Positions 1 to 9,196 of a stretch of 64,000 nucleotides of DNA are shown one piece after another. Position 1 is the first letter of the stretch. Every line of letters begins with the position of its first letter. The DNA comes from Halarcobacter sp. (lineage in GTDB: Bacteria > Campylobacterota > Campylobacteria > Campylobacterales > Arcobacteraceae), in contig NZ_OY781470.1 of NCBI RefSeq assembly GCF_963676935.1, forward strand, positions 2,638,680 to 2,702,679. The letters run 5' to 3'. A program made the position numbers and the translations under genes. The notes beneath the pieces were generated by a model, which was not told the DNA's origin, did not search any database, and saw only the letters and a program-made list of their open reading frames with translations.

Positions 1-336
1 CCATGCGTCGATTAAACCTTGTACAACTTTCATTACTTGATTTACTGAATTAATATTATCGTCAATTCCAGCACCGAATAAAGTTTCAATTTGATAAAGA
101 TATAAACCATCTAAATAGTAAGATACATCTCCACCTTCAAAATCTAGTACATTTCTAAGTTCATCAAAAATTGCTACTGATTTATTTATATATTTAAACT
201 TTGTTTCAATATCGCCACTTTCCATTGAAGATTTTACAAAAGAAAGATATTTTAGTAAGCCTTCATATAGCTTTAATATTAATAAATATGGATCATCAGA
301 CACTGCATTTTGCTGTTGATATGCTTCAATTCCCAT
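1..336 (-). CDS. fliS: Flagellar export chaperone FliS (3' part outside window)
   Basis: The reading frame opens at an ATG at 336 with a GGAG ribosome site about 7 bases upstream and runs off the left edge, so only about 112 residues are visible. The product starts MGIEAYQQQN, then has the FliS pattern of a helical bundle (DPYLLILKLYEGLLKYL, then a stretch around NKSVAIFDELRN and LDFEGGDVSYYLDGLY). FliS binds the C-terminus of flagellin in the cytoplasm and keeps it unfolded and export-ready. It is on the same strand as the flgH run but separated by about 100 bases that contain its own TATAAT box. Family assignment is confident; the C-terminus cannot be judged. Confidence 0.88.
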   Translation of the reverse strand, partial: MGIEAYQQQNAVSDDPYLLILKLYEGLLKYLSFVKSSMESGDIETKFKYINKSVAIFDELRNVLDFEGGDVSYYLDGLYLYQIETLFGAGIDDNINSVNQVMKVVQGLIDAW

Positions 337-373
337 AAGATAACTCCATAAATTTATATTGAACAAAAAGTAT

Positions 374-379
374 ATTATA
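374..379 (-). promoter_or_regulatory. Likely -10 box for fliS
   Basis: ATTATA on the plus strand reads TATAAT on the minus strand, 38 bases before the fliS ATG, and is preceded by T-rich sequence as usual for Campylobacterota sigma70 promoters. No sigma54 or sigma28 motif was recognised here. Confidence 0.45.
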
Positions 380-422
380 TAAATACTTAAAAAAAGTTAT
401 ATTTAGAAAAATATATCCTATA

Positions 423-443
423 TTAGAAAAATTATTTTTCTAA
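423..443 (-). terminator. AT-only hairpin at the end of flgH
   Basis: A 9-bp perfect inverted repeat (TTAGAAAAA, loop TTA, TTTTTCTAA) overlaps the flgH stop codon. It contains almost no GC, so it would be a weak terminator. It may instead be incidental in such AT-rich DNA. Confidence 0.35.
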
Positions 444-1138
444 AATGGCCAAAACATTTGAATAATACTTAATCCCCAAGGTATTTGCATAACATTTTGT
501 TCTTGTCCATCTTTTGAATAAAGAATTTTTAAATTTGCTATCTGAGAAGATGAAACAGAATTATCAGCTGTAATATCATATGGTCTGATTACTCCTGTTA
601 GAATTAAAGATTGTTTTTGTCCATCTATTAACATCTCTTTTGTAGCTTTAATAAAATAGTTTCCATTTTGATATACTTCTTGAATAATAGCAGAAACTGT
701 CGTTGCAAAATCTTCACTCAGCTTAGTTTTTACTTCACCTTTATTGTCTATTGCAGAATTTGTTTCAAAACCTAAATCAGTAAAAGGATTTATTTTGTTT
801 GCTAACCTCTCAGCGAAACCACCTTCTGTACCTGCGGTAGCAACTCCTCCACCAAATGAATTACTTCTATCTGAACTAGTTTCTCTTTTGTTATTTGTAT
901 TAGAAGATAAAGATTCATCAATCTTAACTTGTAAAATATCTCCAATTTGTAAATCTTTTTTATCTGCAAATAAAGATGGTCCTTTTATAGAATATAAGGA
1001 ACCTTTATTTTTTCTAACAACTGGTTGTGCTTTAGGTACTTGTTCTTTGGGTTTAGAAAATTCTATTTCTGGGTTTTGTGATACACACCCAACTAGAAGA
1101 AAAGGGATAAGAGATAAAAATATATATTTAATTTGCAT
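440..1138 (-). CDS. flgH: Flagellar L-ring lipoprotein FlgH
   Basis: FlgH forms the outer-membrane L ring around the flagellar rod. The product (232 residues from the chosen start) has a short lipoprotein signal peptide ending in the lipobox LLVGC, then the FlgH block GSLYSIKGPSLFADKKDLQI followed by GDILQVKIDE, and the GLSIIQMFWPF tail. A TTG five codons upstream is possible, but the ATG at 1138 sits about 8 bases after GAAAG and gives a normal signal peptide. The gene overlaps the previous membrane-protein gene by about 11 bases, which argues for one transcript. FlgI, the partner P-ring protein, is encoded divergently at 4365. Confidence 0.92.
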   Translation of the reverse strand: MQIKYIFLSLIPFLLVGCVSQNPEIEFSKPKEQVPKAQPVVRKNKGSLYSIKGPSLFADKKDLQIGDILQVKIDESLSSNTNNKRETSSDRSNSFGGGVATAGTEGGFAERLANKINPFTDLGFETNSAIDNKGEVKTKLSEDFATTVSAIIQEVYQNGNYFIKATKEMLIDGQKQSLILTGVIRPYDITADNSVSSSQIANLKILYSKDGQEQNVMQIPWGLSIIQMFWPF

Positions 1139-1556
1139 TATATTTACTTTCAATTACATATTTTAAATCAATCGCAATTTTTATATCTTTTAAATCTTTT
1201 TTGATTAAAGCAGCACTTCCATATCTTACAGTTAATGCATCTAAGTTAGTATCTGGGTCTACAACAATCAATGCCCTATTTGATACAATCTTTACATCAA
1301 TAACCTTTCTTTGACCAATCAAGTCTACTGCTGTCTCAATCTCTCTATAAATTACTCGCTCTAATTTTTTAGCACTTTCATTTTTTTCATTAATCTCTAT
1401 TTGTTTTAATTTTTTTTCACTTTCTAACTGTTCACGTTTTGTGTATTCTTCACTCATGTGAAAATAGTATGCAATAAGCATTACAACTAGTGCACCTATT
1501 GAAAGGAGCTTTATTAAAGCTCTTTTCTTACTATTTGTTTTAACAGCTACTATCAT
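1128..1556 (-). CDS. Small bitopic membrane protein in the flagellar operon, function unknown
   Basis: This gene encodes 142 residues and I do not recognise the family. One transmembrane helix is visible near residues 14-34 (LLSIGALVVMLIAYYF). A charged coiled-coil-like stretch follows (residues 35-70), then a compact C-terminal domain with the pattern KVIDVKIVSNRALIVVDPDT. The topology suggests a mostly periplasmic protein. It lies 4 bases after fliL and overlaps flgH by about 11 bases, so it is almost certainly translated with them. A flagellar envelope role (P/L-ring or disc assembly) is inferred from position only. Confidence 0.6.
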   Translation of the reverse strand: MIVAVKTNSKKRALIKLLSIGALVVMLIAYYFHMSEEYTKREQLESEKKLKQIEINEKNESAKKLERVIYREIETAVDLIGQRKVIDVKIVSNRALIVVDPDTNLDALTVRYGSAALIKKDLKDIKIAIDLKYVIESKYNAN

Positions 1557-1560
1557 TTTT

Positions 1561-2091
1561 CTATTTTATTACAAATGAAGTAAACAATATTTGTTTAACA
1601 TTATTCTTTTGGATATCATCATTATTTGAAGTAACTTCATTTATAATTGAATTAATATCATCTAGTAATTCTTCTTTTAAAAGTGCTTTTCCACCTACAG
1701 TTAAAAGTTCTTCTGAACTTCTAGAACTAATTTGTGCTATAACTGAATCAACAATTTCTGGTTTATACTCCTCAACAATTGCTTCAATTGTAGGTTCTGT
1801 ACTTTTTATAGAGAATGATAATTTCATCAATTTTTCTCTACCTTTTGCGTTTGTAATATTTAAAACTAAATCATTTATACTTGTTTTATAAGTTTCATTT
1901 GAATTAGTACTTTCTTGCTTTTGTACTTGTTCTTGACCATTTTGATTTTGACCATTTAACACACCACTAGAAACTAATAAATACCCTCCAATACCAACTG
2001 CTGCTAAAAGTATTACAACTAATACAACAAGTACAATAATTAAACCTTTTCCTCCACCAGATTGTTTTACTTCTTCATTTTCATCAGCCAT
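1561..2091 (-). CDS. fliL: Flagellar basal body-associated protein FliL
   Basis: The product has 176 residues: a short cytoplasmic N-terminus, one strong transmembrane helix (about residues 15-40, rich in V/L/I), a Q/N-rich linker, and a periplasmic FliL domain with KTSINDLVLNITNAKGREKL and the C-terminal NNVKQILFTSFVIK ending. FliL surrounds the stator units in the inner membrane and stabilises or recruits them. The gene lies 4-5 bases from its neighbours, between a MotE-like gene upstream and the unknown membrane protein downstream. The start is the ATG at 2091. Length and architecture are typical. Confidence 0.92.
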   Translation of the reverse strand: MADENEEVKQSGGGKGLIIVLVVLVVILLAAVGIGGYLLVSSGVLNGQNQNGQEQVQKQESTNSNETYKTSINDLVLNITNAKGREKLMKLSFSIKSTEPTIEAIVEEYKPEIVDSVIAQISSRSSEELLTVGGKALLKEELLDDINSIINEVTSNNDDIQKNNVKQILFTSFVIK

Positions 2092-2096
2092 ATTAT

Positions 2097-2594
2097 TTAT
2101 CCTTCTTCATTATTATTTACTTTATAGTCCTTTAACATTTGTGTTAATATTGAAGCATTTTTAGGACTTATATATTTCATCAAAGATGTTATATTTTTAT
2201 CTTTTAATCTTAAGATTATATCAAAAACATCTTCAATTTTTCCCTCAATAATCATTTGATTAAAAATTTCTGCAGCAATTTTTGGTTTCATTTTATTATA
2301 AATATTTGCTGTTTTACTATCAACTTCACCTTTAATATTTTGTAATAATTCTTTATTTTCATCTCTTAAAGCTTGAATATCTTTTTTCTCTTTTTCAACT
2401 TTTGCTAACAGAGTTTCTAACTCTTTTTTTCTTACTTGATACTCTTTTTCTTTTTTATTATAAAAAGTATTCAAATCTTTTTTTAGTTCTTTTATTTCAA
2501 TTTTTTGTTTAATTAAACTTGCACTACTAACCTCTTGAGCATTAACACTTATAATAACAAAAAATAACAAAAGTAAAACTTTAAATAATCTCAT
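2097..2594 (-). CDS. MotE-like periplasmic coiled-coil protein
   Basis: From the ATG at 2594 the product has 165 residues, with a signal sequence (MRLFKVLLLLFFVIISVNAQ), a long charged coiled coil (about residues 25-100) and a C-terminal domain with KMKPKIAAEIFNQM and LKDKNITSLMKYISPKNASI. This matches the MgtE-N-like fold of MotE stator chaperones. MotE-type proteins help place or stabilise flagellar stator proteins in the periplasm. A frame opening 20 codons upstream would run into the FliJ-like gene and add an unlikely N-terminus, so the ATG before the signal sequence was chosen. The neighbours FliJ-like and FliL agree with a flagellar job. The family call is good, the exact role inferred. 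Confidence 0.72.
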   Translation of the reverse strand: MRLFKVLLLLFFVIISVNAQEVSSASLIKQKIEIKELKKDLNTFYNKKEKEYQVRKKELETLLAKVEKEKKDIQALRDENKELLQNIKGEVDSKTANIYNKMKPKIAAEIFNQMIIEGKIEDVFDIILRLKDKNITSLMKYISPKNASILTQMLKDYKVNNNEEG

Positions 2595-2598
2595 TTTC

Positions 2599-3003
2599 TC
2601 AACCTGTAATATATTTACTCTGTATATATTCATTTGATGCTTCCTCTTCTGCAACTAAGATTTGCCTCAATTGTTCTTGTTGTTGCTCTTCTAAAATATA
2701 TTTAAACTGTTCACTCTCTTTTTGAAGCTCAATAATCTCTTTATTTAATATATCCATTTCTTTATTTAAAATAACTTTCTCTTCTTCAAGTTTTTTAATA
2801 TGTAACTTCATAGTATTTTTATGAATTTGTAAAATTGCAAAATCTGAAACTGCCCCATATTTTTCTACACTTGTAGTATTGATTTTATTTTCGGTAAACA
2901 TAATTTCATCATTGATGTGACTTATTTTAGAAAGAATTTGACCTTTTTCCATCATTTTTTGGTCTGTTTGCATTTTTTTTAATTCATAAAGTTTTTCTAT
3001 CAT
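2599..3003 (-). CDS. fliJ: FliJ-like flagellar export coiled-coil protein
   Basis: About 134 residues, almost entirely charged coiled coil (KLYELKKMQTDQKMMEKGQI, later KKLEEEKVILNKEMDILNKE), with no signal peptide or membrane segment. Length and composition fit FliJ, the stalk that connects the FliI ATPase ring to the FlhA gate, and the position next to fliQ agrees. FliJ is poorly conserved, so identity rests on length, coiled coil and context. The start was set at the ATG at 3003, one base after the fliQ stop with GGA upstream. A TTG four codons earlier would overlap fliQ. Confidence 0.7.
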   Translation of the reverse strand: MIEKLYELKKMQTDQKMMEKGQILSKISHINDEIMFTENKINTTSVEKYGAVSDFAILQIHKNTMKLHIKKLEEEKVILNKEMDILNKEIIELQKESEQFKYILEEQQQEQLRQILVAEEEASNEYIQSKYITG

Positions 3004-3004
3004 T

Positions 3005-3265
3005 TTATTGTCCAAAAACCAAAATCAAATCCCATAAATCTTTTGTATATGTCTCAATGTTATCTCCAATCCAAGGTAAAGATATAAGAACAAATACTGA
3101 TACAAATATAATTTTAGGAACAAAAGATAAAGATGCATCTGAAACTTGTGTAACAGCTTGAAATATTGAAATCACTAATCCAATTACCATACTAACAATT
3201 AATGAAGGTAATCCTAAAATTAGAATGATTTTAACTGTGCTTTCTGCAATTCCTATTAAATCCAT
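3005..3265 (-). CDS. fliQ: Flagellar export gate protein FliQ
   Basis: The product has 86 residues with two long transmembrane helices (about 14-40 and 50-72) and the FliQ signature around VISIFQAVTQVSDASLSFVP. FliQ is part of the FliPQR core channel of the flagellar type III export gate. Length is typical. It is tightly linked to the acidic protein gene upstream (1-base gap) and the FliJ-like gene downstream. Confidence 0.93.
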   Translation of the reverse strand: MDLIGIAESTVKIILILGLPSLIVSMVIGLVISIFQAVTQVSDASLSFVPKIIFVSVFVLISLPWIGDNIETYTKDLWDLILVFGQ

Positions 3266-3266
3266 A

Positions 3267-4274
3267 CTAATCTTTTACTTTAATAGTTATCTCCAGTGTT
3301 TTATTATTAAGAAGTTGAGAAATTAGTTTTGCAATATCATCAGCACTAGAACTACCTAAATTTAAACTCTGTGAATCATTTTCTTTTTTTTCTATAGGGG
3401 TATTAATACTTGTGTTTTTTACTGGCATTGGTTCAGTATCCACTCCATCTAACGCTGCTAATAAATCTGCTTCATTTAATGAATCAAATTCTGAAAACTC
3501 ATCTGCCATTTCAACTCCTTGATTTATATTCTCTTCTTCGAAATTATTATCATTTATATTTTCATTTTTATCAACTTCTATATTACCAAAATCTTCTTCA
3601 AAACTCAAATCTTTTAAAGCTGCTTCATCTTCTTCTAAACTATCATCTTCTTCAACTAAATCATCTAGCTCATCAAGTAAGGAATCGTTTAATAAAGGGT
3701 CATTTAATAAAGGATTTTCTTTTTCATCTTCTATTAATGATCCCATATCATCCTCTTCAATCATAGAAGATATATCATCTATTTGTTCAATCTTTGCTTC
3801 TTCTTCACTTGGACTCAATAACTCTTTAAGTTCATCATCTAATTGAATATAATCATTAGAATCTTCATTATCATAAGCATCTTCAACAATCTCTACAATT
3901 GATTCTTGAATTCTTTCAGATTCATTATTATCTATTGATGCATCTAATTTATTTTTTATATGGTTTGAAAGTTCTTCCAAAGAATCTACTGATATATCAC
4001 CAATTCCATGATCTAGTAAATATTCTTGTTCAATACCATCCTTAGGTTTAAAAAGCTTGATTTTATTATTTAATGAGTTTTTCTTAATAATTTTAGAATC
4101 ATCAATCAAATAAATATTATTTGGATTATCTTCGATTGCATTTTTTAAGTCTTCTAGAGTATCAAGATCTATTACTTCCCCATTATCACCCAATCTAAAT
4201 TTTATATTAGAATGTTCTAACAGTTCATGTATATCTTTTTTAAAATCATCACTACCGTAAATATAAATAATCAA
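3267..4274 (-). CDS. Highly acidic protein of unknown function, first gene of the flagellar run
   Basis: This gene encodes 335 residues that I do not recognise. The first ~100 residues look like a small folded domain (MIIYIYGSDDFKKDIHELLE, then NNIYLIDDSKII). A long, very acidic, low-complexity middle follows (about 110-270, rich in E/D/N with repeats such as NPLLNDPLLNDSLLDELDD). It ends in a short conserved-looking tail (ADDIAKLISQLLNNKTLEITIKVKD). No signal peptide or membrane helix is present. The start is TTG at 4274, preceded by AGGAT 7 bases away. It leads the fliQ-fliJ-motE-fliL-flgH run, so a cytoplasmic flagellar scaffold role is possible, inferred from position only. Confidence 0.6.
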   Translation of the reverse strand: MIIYIYGSDDFKKDIHELLEHSNIKFRLGDNGEVIDLDTLEDLKNAIEDNPNNIYLIDDSKIIKKNSLNNKIKLFKPKDGIEQEYLLDHGIGDISVDSLEELSNHIKNKLDASIDNNESERIQESIVEIVEDAYDNEDSNDYIQLDDELKELLSPSEEEAKIEQIDDISSMIEEDDMGSLIEDEKENPLLNDPLLNDSLLDELDDLVEEDDSLEEDEAALKDLSFEEDFGNIEVDKNENINDNNFEEENINQGVEMADEFSEFDSLNEADLLAALDGVDTEPMPVKNTSINTPIEKKENDSQSLNLGSSSADDIAKLISQLLNNKTLEITIKVKD

Positions 4275-4302
4275 AAGATATCCTAATATTATTTTTTGCT
4301 TG

Positions 4303-4325
4303 ATTATACCTATATTTTATATAAT
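4303..4325. promoter_or_regulatory. Divergent -10 boxes between the flagellar run and flgI
   Basis: ATTATA at 4303-4308 gives a minus-strand TATAAT about 30 bases before the TTG of the acidic-protein gene. TATAAT at 4320-4325 on the plus strand lies about 40 bases before the TTG of flgI. No sigma54 GG-N10-GC pattern is seen, so these look like sigma70 promoters. Confidence 0.45.
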
Positions 4326-4364
4326 TTTAGATAAAATTTAAACAACTATGTCTGAGGTGCAAAA

Positions 4365-5417
4365 TTGAGATTTCTTATAACGTTAATTTTCATTGTTAAT
4401 TCAGTTTTTGCTGTAACAATAAAAGATATATCAAATATTGTAGGAATAAGAGATAACCAACTTATTGGTTATGGACTTGTAGTTGGACTTGCAGGAACTG
4501 GTGATAAATCACAGTTTACAATGCAAAGTTTACAAAATTTACTTAGAAATTCATATATTAAAATTCCTACATCATCGATTAAATCAAAAAATATAGCAGC
4601 AGTTATGGTCACTGCTGAATTACCTCCTTTTTCAAGACAAGGTGATAAAATAAAAATTAAAGTTTCAGCAATTGGTGATGCAAAATCAATAGACCATGGA
4701 GAGTTACTTTTAACTCAATTAAAAGCTGTTGATGGTCAAGTCTATGCTTTAGCTCAGGGAACTATCGTTGCCGATGCAAAAAACAATACTACAGGTTTTA
4801 TTTATGATGGAGCTACTATAGAAAATGAAGTAGATTACTCTTTACAAAATGAAAACTCTATAACTTTAAGTCTCTTAAAAAATGATGCTAAACAAGCCTA
4901 TGAGATTGAAAAAAGGATAAATGAAACTTTTGGTGCAAGACTAGCTATGGCTACAGATACAAGAACTGTGGAAGTTAAAAAACCTCGAAATATTTCAACT
5001 GTAAAATTTATATCTGATGTTCAAAGTATCCAATTAGATTCTGATTTTAAAAAGAAAATTATTATAGATATGCAAAGAGAAACAATAATTGCTGGAGCTG
5101 ATATTCAGATTGATCCAGTAACTGTTGCAAGAGAAAATTTTACTATTAGAATAAAAAAATCTGCATTAAATGAAAAAGAATGGGATGATCCACAACAAAA
5201 CCCAGGTAGAGATATTGGTGATGATGTAAAACTTGATAATAAGCCAGTTGCTGTTAATATTGACAATACTCTTTTAAATAGTAAAAGCACTCCAACAGTA
5301 TCTGATTTAGTTAGAGCAATGAAAGTTATGCAACTTCCTATGACAGATATTATTGATACTATTAAAATGATAAAAGAATTAGGTGCATTAAACGTTGAAT
5401 TGGAAATAAGAGGATAA
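4365..5417 (+). CDS. flgI: Flagellar P-ring protein FlgI
   Basis: The product has 350 residues with a cleavable signal peptide (MRFLITLIFIVNSVFAV) followed by the strongly conserved FlgI opening VTIKDISNIVGIRDNQLIGY and GLVVGLAGTGDKS, and the C-terminal TVSDLVRAMKVMQLPMTDII. FlgI forms the periplasmic P ring around the rod. The start is TTG with GAGG about 8 bases upstream. It precedes fliM by one base, so the two are co-transcribed. Confidence 0.95.
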   Translation: MRFLITLIFIVNSVFAVTIKDISNIVGIRDNQLIGYGLVVGLAGTGDKSQFTMQSLQNLLRNSYIKIPTSSIKSKNIAAVMVTAELPPFSRQGDKIKIKVSAIGDAKSIDHGELLLTQLKAVDGQVYALAQGTIVADAKNNTTGFIYDGATIENEVDYSLQNENSITLSLLKNDAKQAYEIEKRINETFGARLAMATDTRTVEVKKPRNISTVKFISDVQSIQLDSDFKKKIIIDMQRETIIAGADIQIDPVTVARENFTIRIKKSALNEKEWDDPQQNPGRDIGDDVKLDNKPVAVNIDNTLLNSKSTPTVSDLVRAMKVMQLPMTDIIDTIKMIKELGALNVELEIRG

Positions 5418-5418
5418 A

Positions 5419-6537
5419 ATGGCTGAATTTTTAAGTCAAGATGAGATTGATGCACTTTTAGATATTGCTGAAGCTGGTGAAGAGATTGATACTAATGCTG
5501 ATGAGCAAATTATATCTAAAGAAAAAAATTACTCAATTTATGATTTTAAAAAACCAAATAGAATCTCAAATGAGCAATTTAAAGCATTTTCAACCCTACA
5601 TGATAAAATGCTAAGAGATTTGATTACAGACCTTTCAGCCATGCTTAGAAAAGTTGTTGATATTAAATTATACTCTATTGAACAAATGACATACGGAGAG
5701 TTTATACTTTCTATTCCTCAATTAACTTCTCTTAATACTTTATCAATTAAACCTCTTGATGGAAGAATTGTTGTTGAGTGTAACCCTGGAATTTCTCACA
5801 AGATTATTGCTGAACTATTAGGTAGTGGTGCAGTTGCTGCAAGCGATAATTTGGATAGAGAATTAACAGAAATTGAAGTTAATATATTTGAACACTTTTA
5901 TAAAATGTTTGTAAAACACATGTATAAAGCTTGGCAAGAGATTACTACACTAAATTTTAAAATTGAATCAAGGGATACAAATGCCAATGCTATCCAAATT
6001 ATCTCAGACCATGAAATTGTACTTTTAGTTGTACTTGAGATTACAATTGATGAGGAATCAGGCTTCTTATCTATTTGTTACCCTATCGCATATATTGAGC
6101 CGTTATTAAATAAAATTGTTGAAAAAATGTTTAATGAGGGTAAAAATAAAAAAGCTAGTAGAAAACCAGATATTACAACTTTAATCTCTGGTGCTAAGAT
6201 GAATGTTGAAGCAATAATGGCTGAAACAGAACTAACTGTAGGTGAATTATTAAAACTAAAAACTAACGATATAATTGTTTTTAATAAAAATGCAACTTCA
6301 TCCTCTTCCAAAATATATATTAATAGTACAGAAAAATTCTTAGGAGTTTCTGGAGTATCAAGTAACAGAAAAGCTATTCAAATGAAAGCTAATATTGACC
6401 ATGAGAAACAAGAAACATTAGAGATACTAAGAAATATGAGAGAAGAAAGAATTAAAAAAGCCGAAGAATCAAATGCAAATATAAAAAGGCTTTTAAGAGA
6501 AAGAAATTTAGAAACTTCTAAATCCCCTTCAAATTAG
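5419..6537 (+). CDS. fliM: Flagellar motor switch protein FliM
   Basis: The product has 372 residues. The N-terminal CheY-binding peptide is clear (LSQDEIDALLDIAE). The middle CheC-like domain (about 45-235) carries EQMTYGEFILSIPQLTSLNT, and the C-terminal SpoA domain (about 250-320) interacts with FliN. FliM forms the middle of the C ring and switches rotation direction when CheY-P binds. A charged tail of about 40 residues after SpoA is slightly long for the family. Its stop codon lies 10 bases from the convergent pyrC stop. Confidence 0.95.
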   Translation: MAEFLSQDEIDALLDIAEAGEEIDTNADEQIISKEKNYSIYDFKKPNRISNEQFKAFSTLHDKMLRDLITDLSAMLRKVVDIKLYSIEQMTYGEFILSIPQLTSLNTLSIKPLDGRIVVECNPGISHKIIAELLGSGAVAASDNLDRELTEIEVNIFEHFYKMFVKHMYKAWQEITTLNFKIESRDTNANAIQIISDHEIVLLVVLEITIDEESGFLSICYPIAYIEPLLNKIVEKMFNEGKNKKASRKPDITTLISGAKMNVEAIMAETELTVGELLKLKTNDIIVFNKNATSSSSKIYINSTEKFLGVSGVSSNRKAIQMKANIDHEKQETLEILRNMREERIKKAEESNANIKRLLRERNLETSKSPSN

Positions 6538-6547
6538 TAGATAAAAA

Positions 6548-7564
6548 CTACTCTTCTATACTCCAAGATAGTTTCTCTCCTGCAAACATAGGTACAACTA
6601 ATTCATTGTTATATCTATAAGCATCAGGAACAAAAAAATCTTTTTTTATTAATTTTATTAATTTCTCTTTTGGTTTATAATTATAAATTTTTTGAGCATT
6701 TAAACTTACAAAACTATTTAAATTTTCTAATTTTCCATTTGTTTCAAAAAGATCCGCTAAAACTTGTAAAGCTATTGGCGAAGTGAAAACTCCTGCAGCA
6801 CAGCCACAACACTCTTTTTTATGTTTTGGATGGGGTGCGGAATCGCTTCCAAACATTAGTTTTGGGTGAGCATTTAATGCAGCTTCTAATAAAGCACTTC
6901 TATCTTCTGGTCTTTTTGCAATTGGTTTACAAAAAAGATGTGGTTGCAACATTCCTCCAGCTACATCATCCAAAGTAATAAGTAAATGATGTAAAGTTAC
7001 AGTTGCATATAAATTATCATATTTATCTAATAAGTTTACTGCATCTTTTGTTGTAATATGTTCCATAATAATTTTTAATTCTGGAAAGGAAGAAGCAATT
7101 GATTCATAAATTGGCATGAACTCTTTTTCTCTATCCATTACAAAACCATTTGTTTCCCCATGAATACATAAAGGAATTCCCAATTTACTCATTGTTTCTA
7201 AAGTTGGTCTTAATACTTCTACATCCATTGATGCTACACCAGTTTCAGAGTTTGTAGTAATACCCGCAGGATAAAGTTTGATTGCAATTATCTCATCTTT
7301 CATCTCTTCTAAAAATTCATATGAATAATCATTTTTAAAAAATAGAGTCATTTTAGGCTCAAATTCATCTTTACCACATGCTTCAATAATTCTTTGTTTA
7401 TATGCTAATAAAGCCTCTTTTGTAGTTACAGGTGGTACTAAGTTTGGCATAACTAAAGCACCTGCAAATGTTTTTGAACTTAAAGGAGCAACAAGCTTTA
7501 ACATCTCTTCATCTCTTAGATGAAGATGCATATCTAAAGCTGTATTTACAGTAAAAGTCTGCAT
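6548..7564 (-). CDS. pyrC: Dihydroorotase PyrC
   Basis: Catalyses reversible ring closure of N-carbamoyl-aspartate to dihydroorotate in pyrimidine synthesis. From the ATG at 7564 the protein has 338 residues, the usual length of class II dihydroorotase. Visible metal ligands are the HxH in DMHLHLRD (residues 13 and 15), the lysine in IAIKLYPAG that becomes carboxylated, IHGE, EHITT and the catalytic Asp in GSDSAPH. A longer frame that would add nine residues overlaps the PII gene and was not chosen. The gene follows the PII gene by one base, so it may be co-expressed with nitrogen genes. Confidence 0.94.
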   Translation of the reverse strand: MQTFTVNTALDMHLHLRDEEMLKLVAPLSSKTFAGALVMPNLVPPVTTKEALLAYKQRIIEACGKDEFEPKMTLFFKNDYSYEFLEEMKDEIIAIKLYPAGITTNSETGVASMDVEVLRPTLETMSKLGIPLCIHGETNGFVMDREKEFMPIYESIASSFPELKIIMEHITTKDAVNLLDKYDNLYATVTLHHLLITLDDVAGGMLQPHLFCKPIAKRPEDRSALLEAALNAHPKLMFGSDSAPHPKHKKECCGCAAGVFTSPIALQVLADLFETNGKLENLNSFVSLNAQKIYNYKPKEKLIKLIKKDFFVPDAYRYNNELVVPMFAGEKLSWSIEE

Positions 7565-7565
7565 A

Positions 7566-7925
<360 letters not shown>

Positions 7926-7976
7926 TTATATTTTAACTAAAAAAATTTAAAATAACTCTTGATTACAAAAGTAGTT

Positions 7977-9164
7977 TTAGAATGCCCTTTTAAATTCTGG
8001 ATATGCTTCTAAACCACATTCATCTACATCTAGACCTTGCATCTCTTCATCTCTATCTGCTCGTAATGGAATTATAATATTAATAATATATAAAACAACA
8101 AAAGAAACAATAAATGCAAATACACCGACAACAACGACACCTTTTAATTGCCCTAAAAAGGTTATATCATCCCCATTGCTTGCGAAAATTCCTACAGCTA
8201 AAGTACCCCAAATACCATTTAAAAGATGTACAGATAAGGCTCCTACTGGGTCATCAAGTCTTAATTTATCAAATAATGATACACCAATTACAACAATAAC
8301 TCCCCCTATTGCACCTATTAAAATTGGAGTATATATATTATATAAATCTGGTCCTGCTGTAATTGCAACTAAACCACCAAGTGCACCATTTAAAATCATT
8401 GTAATATCAAGTTTTTTATATAAAATATACATCAAAATACCAACAACAATAGCACCAGCAAGCCCTGCTGTATTTGTGTTCATTATAGTTAATGCAACAG
8501 CATCTGCTGCTTCTTTTGAAGAAATTGAACCTACACTTCCACCATTAAAGCCAAACCACCCAATCCATAAAAGGAAGGCTCCTAATGTTACTAAAGGAAT
8601 ATTTGAAGCGGGAATTACTCTTACTCCACCCTCTTTTGTATATCTTCCATGTCTAGAACCAATAATTAATATTGCAGCTAAAAGAGCCCATCCACCTGTC
8701 GAATGGATTACTGTTGAACCTGCTAAGTCATACATACTTATATCTAAAAATGTACCTTCAAGCATATCACTTCCCCATGACCAATTTACTACTGTAGGGT
8801 AAATAAAACCACCCATTATAACTGTGAATAATGCTAAAGGAATCACTTTTGCTCTCTCACTAACTCCACCTGACATTATATTTATAACTTTTCCTACAAA
8901 TGCCATTTGGAATAAAAATGCTGCCCATTTAGACATTGCATCACTACCAAAATCTCCAAAAGCTATTGAATATCCAACTAATAAAAATGCTAATGAAGCA
9001 ATTGCATAAATCATAGTGTTAACCATTAGTACAGCTGAAACATTTTTTGTTCTAACAAGTCCAGCTTCTAACATAGCAAAACCTGGAACCATAAAGATAA
9101 TTAGTGTCATTGCAAAAATTGCAAAAAAAGTATCAATAACATAACTTATCGATTGTAAGTCCAT
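7977..9164 (-). CDS. amtB: Ammonium transporter AmtB (copy 1)
   Basis: 395 residues with about eleven transmembrane helices and no long N-terminal signal. The channel twin histidines are visible in GSTVIHSTGGWALL and GALSVHLLNGIWG, and the phenylalanine-gate region GFAMLEAGLVR is conserved. AmtB conducts ammonium across the inner membrane and is blocked by unmodified GlnK. The ATG at 9164 follows GCGAGGA. A putative operator (9235-9251) and TATAAT (9197-9202) lie upstream. The sequence differs clearly from copy 2, so this is an old duplication. Confidence 0.93.
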   Translation of the reverse strand: MDLQSISYVIDTFFAIFAMTLIIFMVPGFAMLEAGLVRTKNVSAVLMVNTMIYAIASLAFLLVGYSIAFGDFGSDAMSKWAAFLFQMAFVGKVINIMSGGVSERAKVIPLALFTVIMGGFIYPTVVNWSWGSDMLEGTFLDISMYDLAGSTVIHSTGGWALLAAILIIGSRHGRYTKEGGVRVIPASNIPLVTLGAFLLWIGWFGFNGGSVGSISSKEAADAVALTIMNTNTAGLAGAIVVGILMYILYKKLDITMILNGALGGLVAITAGPDLYNIYTPILIGAIGGVIVVIGVSLFDKLRLDDPVGALSVHLLNGIWGTLAVGIFASNGDDITFLGQLKGVVVVGVFAFIVSFVVLYIINIIIPLRADRDEEMQGLDVDECGLEAYPEFKRAF

Positions 9165-9196
9165 ATTTAAATCCTCGCTTTCTCTGATTGGCGAGT

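Noticed and set aside
744-1166. Plus-strand open frame opposite flgH
   Set aside because: Antisense shadow of a well-supported flagellar gene, with no ribosome site and no recognisable product.
3410-3766. Plus-strand Leu/His-rich open frame opposite the acidic protein
   Set aside because: Composition is the antisense of an E/D/N-rich coding region, with no start signals.
6536-6552. Hairpin AGTAG-N7-CTACT between fliM and pyrC
   Set aside because: Only 5 bp with a 7-base loop and no T-run; too weak to call a terminator.
8176-8802. Plus-strand open frame opposite amtB copy 1
   Set aside because: Proline-rich antisense reading of transmembrane codons; the minus-strand AmtB is unambiguous.
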